64,000 nt of DNA from Gordonia heveisoli (GCF_030315745.1 NZ_JASXSH010000002.1:1-64000); one strand, 5' to 3'; shown: positions 1-8,885, counted from the stretch's first letter. Made by a program: numbers and translations. Notes: a model not told the origin generated them from the letters alone.

Positions 1-750
1 CTCGCGGGCGATCACCTTCTGATAGGACGGGAACTGCTCGTAGAAGCCCAGACGCTCCGCCGCCACCTCGCGACCGGCGTCCACATCCGCGACGACCAGC
101 GTCGGCACCATCGCGATGACCTGAGGTGCGGGCCTCCCAGCCGCTTCGGCCGCCGCGCGGATCGTCGGCCCGATGAAATCGCCGATGGTGCGCGGCCCGG
201 CGAGGTACGGCAGTGTGCCGTCGGCGAGTTCGCCGGTGACCTGCAACGCCTTGGGCCCCATCGCCGCCACGTACACCGGCAGCGGGGTGCCGCCCGACAC
301 GACCGGCGGCCAGCCGGGCCGCGCGGTGATCTCGTCGCCTGCGTAGTCCACCGTGCCCTCGTCGATGATCGACCGCAGCACACTGAGGTGCTCACGCAGC
401 CGACCGGCCGGGTTGCGCCACCTCACGCCGAAGGCCTGTTCCTCGATCGCATGCGAGCCGAGTCCGAGTCCCAGACTGAAGTTGCCGTGGGCCGCGGCCT
501 GCGCGGTCTGGGCGGCCGATGCGACGATCAGCGGATGTCGGGGGTTGATCGGAACCACCGAGGTGCCCACCCCTAGACCGGGCACCGCGGCCCCGATCAG
601 ACCGGCCAGGGCGATCGAGTCGACGTCGAACTGCTGGGCCAGCCAGATCTGGCGAACACCGACGGTGTAGGCGCGTCGGGCCTGATCGATCGCGGCGTCG
701 ACGGCGTTGGGCGCGTGCGGATCAAGGGCGAGGACCACTCCGGTTGTCAT
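1..750 (-). CDS. LLM-class F420-dependent oxidoreductase (3' end outside window)
   Basis: Translating the minus strand from the ATG at 748-750 gives an open frame of 250 codons running off the window edge, so the C-terminus is missing. The protein begins MTTGVVLALD and contains the stretch NFSLGLGLGSHAIEEQAFG, followed by a region typical of the bacterial luciferase-like (alpha/beta barrel) family that uses coenzyme F420 in actinobacteria, including VYVAAMGPKALQ and a GELADGTLPYL segment. Such enzymes carry out F420-dependent hydride transfers on substrates that cannot be named from sequence. No strong ribosome binding site precedes the start. The gene lies downstream of, and in the same direction as, the MmyB-type regulator. 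Family assignment is firm; the substrate is unknown. Confidence 0.85.
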   Translation of the reverse strand, partial: MTTGVVLALDPHAPNAVDAAIDQARRAYTVGVRQIWLAQQFDVDSIALAGLIGAAVPGLGVGTSVVPINPRHPLIVASAAQTAQAAAHGNFSLGLGLGSHAIEEQAFGVRWRNPAGRLREHLSVLRSIIDEGTVDYAGDEITARPGWPPVVSGGTPLPVYVAAMGPKALQVTGELADGTLPYLAGPRTIGDFIGPTIRAAAEAAGRPAPQVIAMVPTLVVADVDAGREVAAERLGFYEQFPSYQKVIARE

Positions 751-781
751 ACCGGGGTCAACCGGACCGGCGGCGGCCGGC

Positions 782-814
782 ATTTCGTTGAATTCACAGC
801 GGCTGCAACGAAAT
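782..814. repeat. Inverted repeat, 9-bp arms, in front of the LLM oxidoreductase
   Basis: ATTTCGTTG (782-790) and CAACGAAAT (806-814) are perfect inverted copies separated by 15 bases. They lie 32-64 bp upstream of the LLM oxidoreductase start and just after the regulator gene that ends at 826. The long spacer and absence of a T-run argue against a rho-independent terminator, so an operator in the LLM gene promoter is the more likely reading. Confidence 0.4.
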
Positions 815-825
815 AGCCGATCACC

Positions 826-1659
826 CTACACCGACACCGCGCGTATCAGGTCGAGCTTGCCCTGGTCCTCACTTCCGGCAGCGGCGGTGAAGGTGATGAT
901 GTGCAGTCCGGCCCCGGGGACGTCGAGGACGTCGCAGTCCAAGGTGATCTCCCCTACGCGCGGATGCGCGATCGTCTTGCGCTGGCTCACGTGTTCGGCG
1001 GGCGAGGTGTCGGCCCAGAGTTGCGCGAAATGCGCCGACGCCCCGGCCAGTTCGTCGATCATCGCGCGCAGGGACTGGTCGTGGGGATGACGCGCGACGG
1101 CGGCACGCAGATCGGCGACGATGCTGCGTTCGAAACGCCCGGCGTCGTCGGAGAACGACGGTCGCAGCGCCCGGGCGCCCGGACCGTCACCGAAGATCAT
1201 CCGGGCGAGGTTGCGTTCGGCGACCGGCAGCACGGCGGCGTCACCGTGTAGGGCTGTCCACGGCCGATTCCACATCAGTAGCGTCCAGTCGACCGCGAAC
1301 ACCCCGATCGGGATATCGGCGAGCCGATTGACCAGCCGCTGCACACTGTCGGGGACATGTGCGCTGACCAGGCTGTCGCGCGGGGGTAGGAGTCCCGCGC
1401 TGGTGAACAACAGGTCCCGCTCGCTGCGACTGAGTTGCAGTGCGCGGGCCAACGCCCCGACGACCTGCGCCGACGGCCGCATCGCACGCCCGTGTTCGAG
1501 CCGGATCACATAGTCCACCGACAGGCCGGCGAGCATCGCGAGTTCCTCACGCCGCAGCCCTGGCGCACGGCGGCGAGACGTGACGGTCAACCCGGCGTCG
1601 GATGGTGCCAGCCGATCACGCCATCGGTGCAGCAGGTCCCCGAAATCCGTCTGTGCCAT
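826..1659 (-). CDS. XRE-family regulator with MmyB-like ligand-binding domain
   Basis: This is a 277-aa protein. Residues about 25-80 form a helix-turn-helix (RRAPGLRREELAMLAGLSVDYVIRLEHGRAMRPSAQV), the characteristic start of MmyB-like regulators. The remainder (about 105-270) is the MmyB-type PAS-like C-terminal domain, with WNRPWTALHGD and a FAQLWADTSPAEHVSQRKTIAHPRVGEITLDCDVLDVPG stretch seen across the family. In actinobacteria these regulators very often stand next to, and are presumed to control, a divergent short-chain dehydrogenase. That is the arrangement here (SDR start 135 bp away on the other strand). It is probably a repressor responding to a small lipophilic ligand; the ligand is not known. 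Confidence 0.88.
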   Translation of the reverse strand: MAQTDFGDLLHRWRDRLAPSDAGLTVTSRRRAPGLRREELAMLAGLSVDYVIRLEHGRAMRPSAQVVGALARALQLSRSERDLLFTSAGLLPPRDSLVSAHVPDSVQRLVNRLADIPIGVFAVDWTLLMWNRPWTALHGDAAVLPVAERNLARMIFGDGPGARALRPSFSDDAGRFERSIVADLRAAVARHPHDQSLRAMIDELAGASAHFAQLWADTSPAEHVSQRKTIAHPRVGEITLDCDVLDVPGAGLHIITFTAAAGSEDQGKLDLIRAVSV

Positions 1660-1793
1660 CCCGCCATTGTGCGGTGACCGCTGATCGATTGCCTGGGTAC
1701 TGACAGTCCATCGTCTACCCGGGGCACTGGTGCAGCACCGTCACATGCGCGATCGTCACCTCGAGACCCAGCCCGGCGGCCCAAGGAGTATCC

Positions 1794-2747
1794 ATGTCCC
1801 AGAACCACTCCCCGAACCTCGCTCCCCGACGAACGATCGTGATGACCGGCGCGACCACGGGCATCGGCCGCATCGCGGTCGACCACGTACTCGCCGCCCG
1901 GCCCGACGACCATCTCGTGCTGCTGGCCCGCGAACCGCGGGCCTCGGTCCTCGCCGACGAGCTACGCGGCCGCCGCTACCACGTCACGGCGATCGACACC
2001 GACCTGAGCCGACTGGCGGATGTGCGTGCGGCCGCGAACCGGATCGTCGACGGCATCGAATCGGGTGCGCTCGGTCCCGTCCACGCGATCATCGCCAACG
2101 CGGGTGCACAGTTCACCGACGCCCACACCGTGACGGCCGAGGGCATCGAGGCGACCTTCGCGGTCAACGTCGCCGCCAACCACGTCCTGATCCGGACTCT
2201 CGCACCCCATCTGGCCGCACCTGCGCGCATCACGATCACGGTGAGCGACACCCACTTCGGCGACCTCCGACACAATCTGGGAATGGTGCCCGGGCCACGC
2301 TGGCCCGACGATCCCGCCGCGCTCACCGGGGTGGGCGCCTTCGGCGACTCGGCCTCGGTGCGGGCCGGCCGAACGGCGTACTCGACGAGCAAACTCGCGG
2401 CCATTCATCTGGTCCACGAGTACGCCCGGCGGTTGCCGCCCGGTGTCGACGTCATCGGTTTCAACCCGGCTTTCGTCCCCGGCACCTCGCTGACCCGACA
2501 TGCCGGTTCACCGACTCGTCTGGCGATGCGGTGGGTGGCGCCCCTCGTAGCGCTCACCCCGTTGGCCAACCGACCCGCCACCGCGGGCCGCCAGCTCGCC
2601 GATGCCGCCCTTGGCCGGACTCCGGCGGACACCGGCGGCTACGTGGACCGCGGCGGGGCCGCCGCCTCGTCGCCGCAGTCCTACGATCGCGATCGCGAAG
2701 CCCGGCTATGGGACGTACTCGAGACGGTGACCGCCGGCCTCACCTGA
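1794..2747 (+). CDS. Short-chain dehydrogenase/reductase (SDR)
   Basis: A 317-aa NAD(P)-dependent oxidoreductase of the extended SDR type. The cofactor motif TGATTGIG is at residues 18-25, NAG at 102-104 and the catalytic YSTSK at 196-200, so the active site looks intact. The start ATG follows an AAGGAG ribosome site. The gene is divergent from the MmyB-type regulator and converges on the proline/glutamine-rich membrane protein gene with only 12 bp between stop codons. Substrate is not predictable; regulation by the neighbouring MmyB protein is inferred from gene arrangement. Confidence 0.88.
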   Translation: MSQNHSPNLAPRRTIVMTGATTGIGRIAVDHVLAARPDDHLVLLAREPRASVLADELRGRRYHVTAIDTDLSRLADVRAAANRIVDGIESGALGPVHAIIANAGAQFTDAHTVTAEGIEATFAVNVAANHVLIRTLAPHLAAPARITITVSDTHFGDLRHNLGMVPGPRWPDDPAALTGVGAFGDSASVRAGRTAYSTSKLAAIHLVHEYARRLPPGVDVIGFNPAFVPGTSLTRHAGSPTRLAMRWVAPLVALTPLANRPATAGRQLADAALGRTPADTGGYVDRGGAAASSPQSYDRDREARLWDVLETVTAGLT

Positions 2748-2759
2748 CCGCCGGGGGCG

Positions 2760-4742
2760 TCAGCGGCGTGTCAGGGTGACGGTCTCGTTGGGGTCGTAGG
2801 CATTGACCACGATCTTCACCGTGCCCGACGTCGTCGGGGTGAAGGTGAAGGGACGAGATTCGGAACCGCTACTGCTGTTATCAGAGTTGTCGACCTGCTC
2901 GGTCGCGGAGTACACGCGGAAGCTGACGTAGCTCGACGTATTCGACGGCGAGATGCTGATGGTCACCGGCTGCCCGGCACGCACATCCATGTCGACGACG
3001 GCGCGACCGTCGACACCGCTGGTCACGGTCACCGACTGCGTGCCGACCAGGCTGGCATCGGGTTTGATCTTGGCCACCATCTTCGGGAGTTCCCCCTCGA
3101 TGCCGATCGCCCGGTAGATCGAGTCGACCGACGTCGCGTCGACGGACAGGAGCGAGGTGCCCACCACTGTCTGGACCGGATCGATATGCCAGCCGACGTC
3201 ATCCTTGGTGGCGACGACACCGATGTCCGATGTCAATCCCTCGGTGAAGCCGGGGAGTTCCTCGCGCACCGCGTCGTCGGCGCAGTGACGTTCCCCCTCG
3301 ACGGTGACGCAGTTGCCCTCGATGGTGCCGGAGACATTTTCCCCCTCCGCGGTGGCCGAGTAGTCGAGGCGATCGACGTGCACGTAGGTGACACCGTTTT
3401 TGTTCTCCGACGAGTACTTTCCGTTGGAGAAGCGCAACTCGTGAACCTCGTCGAGGTCCAGGTCGTCTCGCACCTGCGCGCCGTAGATGGCCACCATGCG
3501 GCCGTAATAGCCGGGCAGCGCCGCGGTGATCGGGTCGATGGAATTGGCGTCGACGCTCTCCGACAGCGCGGCGACGAACCCGGCGGCAGCCTCCTCGGGA
3601 CTGGAATACCGTTTGGCATCAACCGGTTTCGCGTTGTAGTCGGCCTCGCCCTGATCATTGCCGCGCCACGCGTACTCGGCCGACGTGTAGCCCGGACTGA
3701 CGTACCAGCGCCCACCTTCGGAGACGACCATCACGAACGGGTCGATCGCATCGCCCCGGTTCGACCGGCCGCGCAGATCCGCCACGTCGATCGTGCCCTC
3801 GCCGGATTCCAGATCGTCGCCGAAAAGCTCACGCAGACCCTGGTTGGCCTTCGCCGGATCGAAACGGGCGGTGATCGTTCCGCTGGTGAACGTGACCCGC
3901 GACAGCCCGGACCGAAGCGACTCGACCTTGGTGTGCACATTCTCGGTGGTGATGGTGACGCCTTCGAGCAGGCCGTCCGTACCGCCGCCCTCCTGCACGC
4001 CCGCTTCCTCGGCCTTGCGCTGCGCGTTGGTCAGCACCTGCTGCAACGGTCCGGCCTCCGACGGTGCGATCAGGGCGACCGCGGCCATGGTGTCGCGTTT
4101 GGTCGCGGCGGCCAGCACGTCGAGCGCGGCGGCCTCCGCGGTGCCGGCACCACCGTCGTTGTCGGACCGACCGGTCCAGGCCACGATGGCGGTGATCGCC
4201 ACCGCCGCGACGACGAGCACCGCGAGGCCGGCGAGCAGCCAGTTGCGGCGACGATGGCTCGGCTCGACCGGAGCACCGAAACCGGGGGCGCCGGGCGGTA
4301 CCTGCGCGAACATCACCTGCTCGGGCACCGGTGGGAACTGGCCCGGGGGCAGGTACTGGCCGGGCTGACCCTGGGTCGGGAACTGATTCGTCGGGAACTG
4401 GCCGGGCTGACCCGGGTTCTGGAACTGCCCGGTCGGGAACTGCCCGGTCGAGAACTGGCCGGGCTGACCCTGGGTCGGGAACTGCCCGGGCGGAACCTGC
4501 GGCGCCGCACCGGGAATCAGCTGGGTCGGGTCACCCGTACCCGGCGCAGGCGCCGACGAGGCCGTCGGGATCCACTGTGTCGCCCCATCTGGGGTCGTCG
4601 TCGAGGTCGGGTCAGCCGCAGCCGGGGGCGTGGCCATCGGCGTCCACTCGGTGGCGTCGGCCGGTATCTGTCCGGTGGCGTCCGACGATTCGGCCCCCTC
4701 CGGTGCCGGCACGTGCGGATCGGGGTTGTTCGGATCGGACAC
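2760..4742 (-). CDS. Single-pass membrane protein with Gln/Pro-rich cytoplasmic repeat tail
   Basis: A 660-aa protein starting with GTG after an AAGGGT site. Residues about 1-155 are disordered and dominated by imperfect repeats of QPGQFPTG and related units. A basic stop (SHRRRNW) and one membrane segment at about 168-190 (LLAGLAVLVVAAVAITAIVAW) follow. The remaining 470 residues are predicted outside the cell and contain two similar alpha/beta segments plus a C-terminal beta-rich domain ending in VVNAYDPNETVTLTRR. Prolin/glutamine-rich tails of this type occur on many actinobacterial envelope proteins. I do not recognise a catalytic domain, so the function is unknown; a role in envelope sensing or scaffolding is only a guess. 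Confidence 0.75.
   Translation of the reverse strand: MSDPNNPDPHVPAPEGAESSDATGQIPADATEWTPMATPPAAADPTSTTTPDGATQWIPTASSAPAPGTGDPTQLIPGAAPQVPPGQFPTQGQPGQFSTGQFPTGQFQNPGQPGQFPTNQFPTQGQPGQYLPPGQFPPVPEQVMFAQVPPGAPGFGAPVEPSHRRRNWLLAGLAVLVVAAVAITAIVAWTGRSDNDGGAGTAEAAALDVLAAATKRDTMAAVALIAPSEAGPLQQVLTNAQRKAEEAGVQEGGGTDGLLEGVTITTENVHTKVESLRSGLSRVTFTSGTITARFDPAKANQGLRELFGDDLESGEGTIDVADLRGRSNRGDAIDPFVMVVSEGGRWYVSPGYTSAEYAWRGNDQGEADYNAKPVDAKRYSSPEEAAAGFVAALSESVDANSIDPITAALPGYYGRMVAIYGAQVRDDLDLDEVHELRFSNGKYSSENKNGVTYVHVDRLDYSATAEGENVSGTIEGNCVTVEGERHCADDAVREELPGFTEGLTSDIGVVATKDDVGWHIDPVQTVVGTSLLSVDATSVDSIYRAIGIEGELPKMVAKIKPDASLVGTQSVTVTSGVDGRAVVDMDVRAGQPVTISISPSNTSSYVSFRVYSATEQVDNSDNSSSGSESRPFTFTPTTSGTVKIVVNAYDPNETVTLTRR
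4325..4510 (-). repeat. In-frame short tandem repeats encoding QPGQFPTG-like units
   Basis: Within the membrane protein gene the DNA repeats units of 15-24 bp, seen on the plus strand as recurring GGGAACTG(G/C)CCGGG and CGGGCTGACCC blocks. The repeats are in frame and encode Gln-Phe-Pro-Thr/Gly-rich units in the disordered cytoplasmic tail. Copy number is likely to vary between strains by slippage; this is an inference from the near-identity of adjacent units. Confidence 0.7.
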
Positions 4743-4846
4743 TCGTCACCCTTAAAGATCGGCCTGCAACTGGAAAATTCGGCCCAAACTAGCACGGACA
4801 TTCCGGTCGAACCGTGCACCCGCACCGGCGTTGTCCCCCGAATGGA

Positions 4847-5722
4847 CTACCGCCGGATGTCGCGGACGTTGATCGCCACCAGCGCCGCGGTGAGCAGTAG
4901 CGTCGCATAGAGCAGTGAGAGGAAGATCCCCCACATCATCGGCGTCGGGTCGAAAACCGCTCGGCTGGCGTCGATCCAGGCCGCGTAGTGCCGTGTGGGG
5001 AAGATGCCCCGGAGATTGCCGAGGGCTCCCAGACCACCGAGCACGTGGAAGCCGACCGTGATCGTCACCGTGCCGGTGACCGCGACTGCGGCGTTGTCGG
5101 CGGCCAGCACCGACAGCAACAGCGCCAACGCCGCAATCCAGCTCAGGTACACCACGATGAACCCGACCATCAACGCCACCCGACCGATGACCGCCACGCC
5201 GGTCACGCCCGGCCCGGCCACCGGCAGGAGCGTTCCCGCACCGAAGAACGCCCACCCGACGAGATAGCTGGACACCGCGTAGATCACCACCGCCACCACG
5301 ACGATCACCGCCAGCGCAGTGGCCTTCACCAGCAGCAGACGCGTCCTCCCGACCGGAACCGTGGCCAGTACCCGCAGATAGCCCCAGGCGGACTCGCGCG
5401 CCAGCGCATCGCCGAACAGGTAGGCGACGACCACGATCAGGAACAGCTGACACCCTGAATACAGGGTCACCACGGTGAAGTTGCCCGCACCCGTGGTGGC
5501 CAGCAGCCCGATCACATCACCCTCGATGACGAAGTCGTTCCGGCCGGCCTGCAGTACCGCGGCCAGCGCGATCGGGATCACCAGCAGGAGTAGCAGGATC
5601 ACCCAGGTGCCGCGCCGCTGGAACTGTCGGCGAAGTTCGGTACGCACCCGCAGCGCGTGGCGCGGATCGAATCCGATCGCCGCCCCGGACAGGCGGTTCG
5701 TCTCGTCGGTCTTGTCGTTCAT
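4847..5722 (-). CDS. ABC-2 type transporter permease
   Basis: A 291-aa integral membrane protein with about six hydrophobic segments, including WVILLLLLVIPIALAAVL, LFLIVVVAYLF and LLSVLAADNAAVAV. The N-terminus (MNDKTDETNRLSGAAIGFDPRHALRVRTELRRQF) is cytoplasmic. It is the second gene of a two-gene operon: its ATG overlaps the TGA of the ATPase gene (ATGA). The pair forms an ABC-2 exporter, a class that moves drugs, lipids or polysaccharides outward. The substrate cannot be deduced. Confidence 0.85.
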   Translation of the reverse strand: MNDKTDETNRLSGAAIGFDPRHALRVRTELRRQFQRRGTWVILLLLLVIPIALAAVLQAGRNDFVIEGDVIGLLATTGAGNFTVVTLYSGCQLFLIVVVAYLFGDALARESAWGYLRVLATVPVGRTRLLLVKATALAVIVVVAVVIYAVSSYLVGWAFFGAGTLLPVAGPGVTGVAVIGRVALMVGFIVVYLSWIAALALLLSVLAADNAAVAVTGTVTITVGFHVLGGLGALGNLRGIFPTRHYAAWIDASRAVFDPTPMMWGIFLSLLYATLLLTAALVAINVRDIRR

Positions 5723-6834
5723 CGCGGCCCGGCCATGGACGCCGACTCCCGGTCCCCCGCGAGCACGTCCATCGGAGTCGTCTGCACGACGCCGCGTTCG
5801 GCGGTCGCCCGGTACACGCCCGCCAGCTTGTCGGGTGTGTGCACCGCCCGCACCTCGATCCCGGCTTCCACCACGGCACGAAGGATCTCGGCGACCGGCA
5901 CCTGCGCGTGTCGCACGATGACACCGCGGGGCGTCGGCTCCAGGGCGTGCGGTCCGGCCAGCCCGAGGTCGGCGAGCGGCTGCCGCAACTGCTCGGCGGC
6001 AGCGGCGGGATCGTCGACGTCGAGGGTCAGGATCGGGGTGACCGAGTGCAGCTGGTCGACGGCCCCGGCAGCGGCCACCACACCGTCACGGATGACGAGA
6101 TAGTCGGTGCACAGCTGCGACACCTCGGACAGGTGATGGCTCGACACCACCACGGTGCGGCCCGACGCCGCGTACCGGCGCAGCACCTGCGCCAACTCCC
6201 AGGTCTGGTCCGGGTCGAGGCCGTTGGTCGGCTCGTCCAGGATGAGCAGTTCGGGTAGGCCGAGCATGGCCTGGGCCAGCGCCAGCCGTTGTCGGGTGCC
6301 CTGGCTGTAGGTCCCGGCGGGCCGGTCGGCGAAACGGCCCAATCCGGTCATCTCGACGACGAAGTCGAGGTGGGCGTCACCGGCCGCGCGACCGGTGATC
6401 TCCCACAGCATCGTCAGGTTCTGGCGCCCGGTCCGGTGCGGGACGAAACCGGCTTCCTCGATGGTGATCCCGACCCGGGACAACACCGGTGCCCCGGGAG
6501 TGACGACGTAACCCAAGATCGACACGTGGCCCGCGTCGGGTTCGGTCAGGCCGGCGACGATGCGCAGCAGGGTCGTCTTGCCCGCACCGTTGGGGCCCAG
6601 AAGCGCGAGCACACGACCACGCTCAAGGCTGAAGCTCACCTCGTCGAGCACGGTGACGCGCTGATATTTCTTGGTCAACCGCTGCACCGACAGAGCCGCC
6701 GGATCGCCGGTGATCGCCGGCCGCCGGCGCCGCACGAGCGCAGTCAGGCCGACGACAATCCAGCCCACGAGCAAGGCGAGCACGCCGATCGTCGGGATCA
6801 GCTGTGCGCCGCCGATCGGCCCAAAGGTGAACAT
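5719..6834 (-). CDS. ABC transporter ATP-binding protein with an N-terminal membrane anchor
   Basis: About 371 aa from the ATG at 6834; a TTG 18 bp upstream would add six residues. An unusual hydrophobic segment at about residues 11-31 (LIPTIGVLALLVGWIVVGLTALV) precedes the nucleotide-binding domain. Walker A is GPNGAGKTT, the signature is YSQGTRQRLALAQAML, and Walker B is LLILDEPTNGLDP, followed by the SSHHLSEV switch histidine. A C-terminal 90-residue domain typical of ABC-2 exporter ATPases ends in TERGVVQTTPMDVLAGDRES. It powers the permease encoded immediately downstream with an ATGA overlap. A transmembrane anchor on the ATPase subunit is uncommon. Confidence 0.87.
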   Translation of the reverse strand: MFTFGPIGGAQLIPTIGVLALLVGWIVVGLTALVRRRRPAITGDPAALSVQRLTKKYQRVTVLDEVSFSLERGRVLALLGPNGAGKTTLLRIVAGLTEPDAGHVSILGYVVTPGAPVLSRVGITIEEAGFVPHRTGRQNLTMLWEITGRAAGDAHLDFVVEMTGLGRFADRPAGTYSQGTRQRLALAQAMLGLPELLILDEPTNGLDPDQTWELAQVLRRYAASGRTVVVSSHHLSEVSQLCTDYLVIRDGVVAAAGAVDQLHSVTPILTLDVDDPAAAAEQLRQPLADLGLAGPHALEPTPRGVIVRHAQVPVAEILRAVVEAGIEVRAVHTPDKLAGVYRATAERGVVQTTPMDVLAGDRESASMAGPR

Positions 6835-6900
6835 GGACGGTGACGGTATCAACCGATGCCGCGATCGGTCGTGGACGATCGCGGAAACCGCGAGTTCGTA

Positions 6901-7389
6901 CTACGAATGCGGGACGGCCAGGGCGCGGTCCCACAGGGCGGCTTCGCGCATCTCGCCCGGGCCGACCATGTCCGAGAAAGCGATAAGCCCGTCGCGGCCG
7001 ATCACGAACGTGGCCCGGTTGGGTACACCCGACTGCTCGTTGAACGCACCATAGGCCGAGGCCACCGCTCCGTGCGGCCAGAAATCCGACACGATCGGGA
7101 ACAGGAACCCTTGCGCCGACGACCACACCTTGTGGGTGGGTGGCGGGCCGACCGAGATCGTCACCGTGGTGAGCGACTCATTGTCGAAGTCGGGTAGGTG
7201 ATCGCGGATGTACCCGAGTTCCCCCTGGCAGGTGCCGGTGAAGGCGAGCGGGAAGAATACGAGCAGGACGGCACGGTCGGCGAGTAGCGCGGAAAGCGAG
7301 ACGACCTGATTGTTCTGGTCGCGCAATTCGAACTCGGGCGCGCGAGCACCCACCGCCAGCGGCCCGCCCGTGGTGGAGCCGTCGTTCAT
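6901..7389 (-). CDS. ahpE: AhpE-type 1-Cys peroxiredoxin
   Basis: A 162-aa cytosolic peroxiredoxin that reduces peroxides and peroxynitrite. The peroxidatic cysteine is in FFPLAFTGTCQGEL (about residue 54), the family T-x-x-C motif, and no clear resolving cysteine follows, as expected for AhpE. Residues from VSDFWPHGAVASAYGAF to RATFVIGRDGLI cover the conserved second half. The ATG overlaps the stop of the upstream DUF3052 gene (ATGA), so the two are translationally coupled. The pairing ahpE-DUF3052 next to aceE matches M. tuberculosis Rv2238c-Rv2239c. Confidence 0.9.
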   Translation of the reverse strand: MNDGSTTGGPLAVGARAPEFELRDQNNQVVSLSALLADRAVLLVFFPLAFTGTCQGELGYIRDHLPDFDNESLTTVTISVGPPPTHKVWSSAQGFLFPIVSDFWPHGAVASAYGAFNEQSGVPNRATFVIGRDGLIAFSDMVGPGEMREAALWDRALAVPHS

Positions 7390-7820
7390 GCCCGTTTACC
7401 GGGGCGCGCCTTGGGTTGGACCAGTCGTGAACCCGACCAGTTGCCCAGACTGACGACCGAGGTCTGCGTGAGGCCCGCGGTCGGCGCGGCCTCGGCGATC
7501 TCGCTCGGATCGACATGTCCGTCCTGACCGGTCTTGGGCGAGACCACCCACACATAGCCGTCGTCGGCCAGTGGGGAGATCGCATCCATCAGCGCATCGA
7601 CGAGGTCACCGTCGTCGTCACGCCACCAGAGCAGCACGACGTCGATGACGTCGTCGGCATCCTCGTCGAGCATCTCCGAACCGATGAGATCCTCGATATC
7701 GGCGCGCAGGTTGTCGTCGGCGTCCTCATCCCAGCCGATCTCCTGCACGACCAAACCTGACGCCAAGCCCAGTTTGTGGGCCCTGTTCTCCGCAGAGCTA
7801 CCGTCCGTGGCGGCTACCAC
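7386..7820 (-). CDS. DUF3052 family protein (Rv2239c-like)
   Basis: A 144-aa acidic protein starting at GTG with a near-perfect AGGAGG site 8 bases upstream, which fixes the start. It reads MVAATDGSSAENRAHKLGLASGLVVQEIGWDEDADDNLRADIEDLIGSEM and matches the small actinobacterial DUF3052 family in length and pattern. The function of the family is not known. It is coupled to ahpE by a 4-bp overlap, suggesting a shared role in or alongside the oxidative stress response. Confidence 0.85.
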   Translation of the reverse strand: MVAATDGSSAENRAHKLGLASGLVVQEIGWDEDADDNLRADIEDLIGSEMLDEDADDVIDVVLLWWRDDDGDLVDALMDAISPLADDGYVWVVSPKTGQDGHVDPSEIAEAAPTAGLTQTSVVSLGNWSGSRLVQPKARPGKRA

Positions 7821-7857
7821 CGCGCGCGACCTCCTACCGATAAATGTGCACGTGCTG

Positions 7858-7917
7858 TGACGAGCTTTTTACTGACGAGCTTTGTGCCAACGAACTTTTG
7901 TGTGACGAATTCGCCTG
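7858..7917. repeat. Four tandem imperfect 15-bp repeats
   Basis: TGACGAGCTTT starts at 7858 and 7873, a diverged copy (CAACGAACTTT) at 7888 and a further one (TGACGAATTCG) at 7903, giving an exact 15-bp period over 60 bp. They lie 38-97 bp upstream of the DUF3052-ahpE operon start, covering its likely promoter. Possible readings are a regulator-binding array or the remnant of a coding repeat; on the plus strand the units read as xDELx pentapeptides. Confidence 0.6.
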
Positions 7918-8036
7918 TCAGCATATGGAACAGCCTAAAGCCTCTCAGCACAAGCCGGGAGCGCACAGGCATTTTCGGCGTTTCTCGACGGATTCGACTT
8001 CCCCGACATTCGGCGCGCCCCGCCCGGTCACGACCC

Positions 8037-8630
8037 TCAGCGCGGGCGGGCCGGCGTCGATGTCCCCAGCCCAGGGGGTGTCGGCACATACGTCGCGCAC
8101 GCGCCGAGGACGCGTTGTTTGTCCGCGCTCCACCGGGTGGCGACCTCGTTGAGTTTCGTGAGTTCCTTGCGGCGGATGGCCCCTTCGAGCCGTCCGGTGC
8201 TGTCGACGAAGGCCCGAGCGGGTGCCGCGACATCCTCGGGCACCCCGGCCACGAGTTTGTTCCGGATCTGGTCGGCCCCGGCGATCAGACTCGCCCGCGC
8301 CTTGTCGTCGAGGTCACCGATCTTGGCGTAGTCGTGGGTCACGTTGAGCTGCACGATGAATGAGTTGTACCCACGCACCATCAGCACCATCGACGTCATC
8401 GACTGACGGCACAGTTCGACGGCGGAGGTATGGACCGCGGCCTGCGCCGAGGCGTTGACCTCCGAGCGATATGCGGCCACCTCGCCGGGTGCGGCCACCC
8501 CGGAACCGGACACCTGCTGTGTGCACGCGGTCAGCGCACCGACGGTCACCAGCAGCCCGGCGACCGCACCGGCCACTCGCCGACCGGACCGGATACTGCC
8601 GGGTCCCGGTCGTGCCGTCACACCCCGCAT
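8037..8630 (-). CDS. Lipoprotein of the Rv2240c position
   Basis: From the ATG at 8630 this is about 197 aa; an in-frame ATG at 8681 would extend it. An arginine-rich N-terminus and hydrophobic stretch (RVAGAVAGLLVTVGALTAC) end in a lipobox-like LTAC, so the protein is probably lipid-anchored at the outer face of the membrane. The mature part is mostly helical, with conserved-looking segments such as VELCRQSMTSMVLMVRGYNSFI and VRALGACATYVP-like cysteine near the end. Its place between DUF3052 and aceE matches M. tuberculosis Rv2240c, whose function is unknown. Confidence 0.78.
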   Translation of the reverse strand: MRGVTARPGPGSIRSGRRVAGAVAGLLVTVGALTACTQQVSGSGVAAPGEVAAYRSEVNASAQAAVHTSAVELCRQSMTSMVLMVRGYNSFIVQLNVTHDYAKIGDLDDKARASLIAGADQIRNKLVAGVPEDVAAPARAFVDSTGRLEGAIRRKELTKLNEVATRWSADKQRVLGACATYVPTPPGLGTSTPARPR

Positions 8631-8885
8631 CAACTTCCCCCTGCACGCTCGCCTACCGGACTCCCCGTCCGGACTCGGCATCGGGCCAAAACGCTACCGC
8701 ACGGTAGCGTCCGCGTGGTCGCCAACGGATGGGACTGGCGGTGCCGACGATCCCCGGATGGGGCACGATGTGAGGAGGGACACCCGTCGATCTCACCACC
8801 GTCGACGATCGTCGGAGCCCATTTGTCATCGCACCGCCGGATCTCCACCCGTTGATTCGGCCCAGTCGAGGGAGTAGGCATCACC

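Noticed and set aside
3186..4910. Long plus-strand open frame (574 codons) opposite the Gln/Pro-rich membrane protein
   Set aside because: Arg/Gly/Val-rich translation without domains; antisense shadow of a gene with signal, membrane helix and ribosome site.
7844..8152. Cys-rich plus-strand frame with xDELx repeats
   Set aside because: Natural-looking only over the first 25 codons, no ribosome site, and runs into the antisense of the lipoprotein gene; kept as a repeat observation only.
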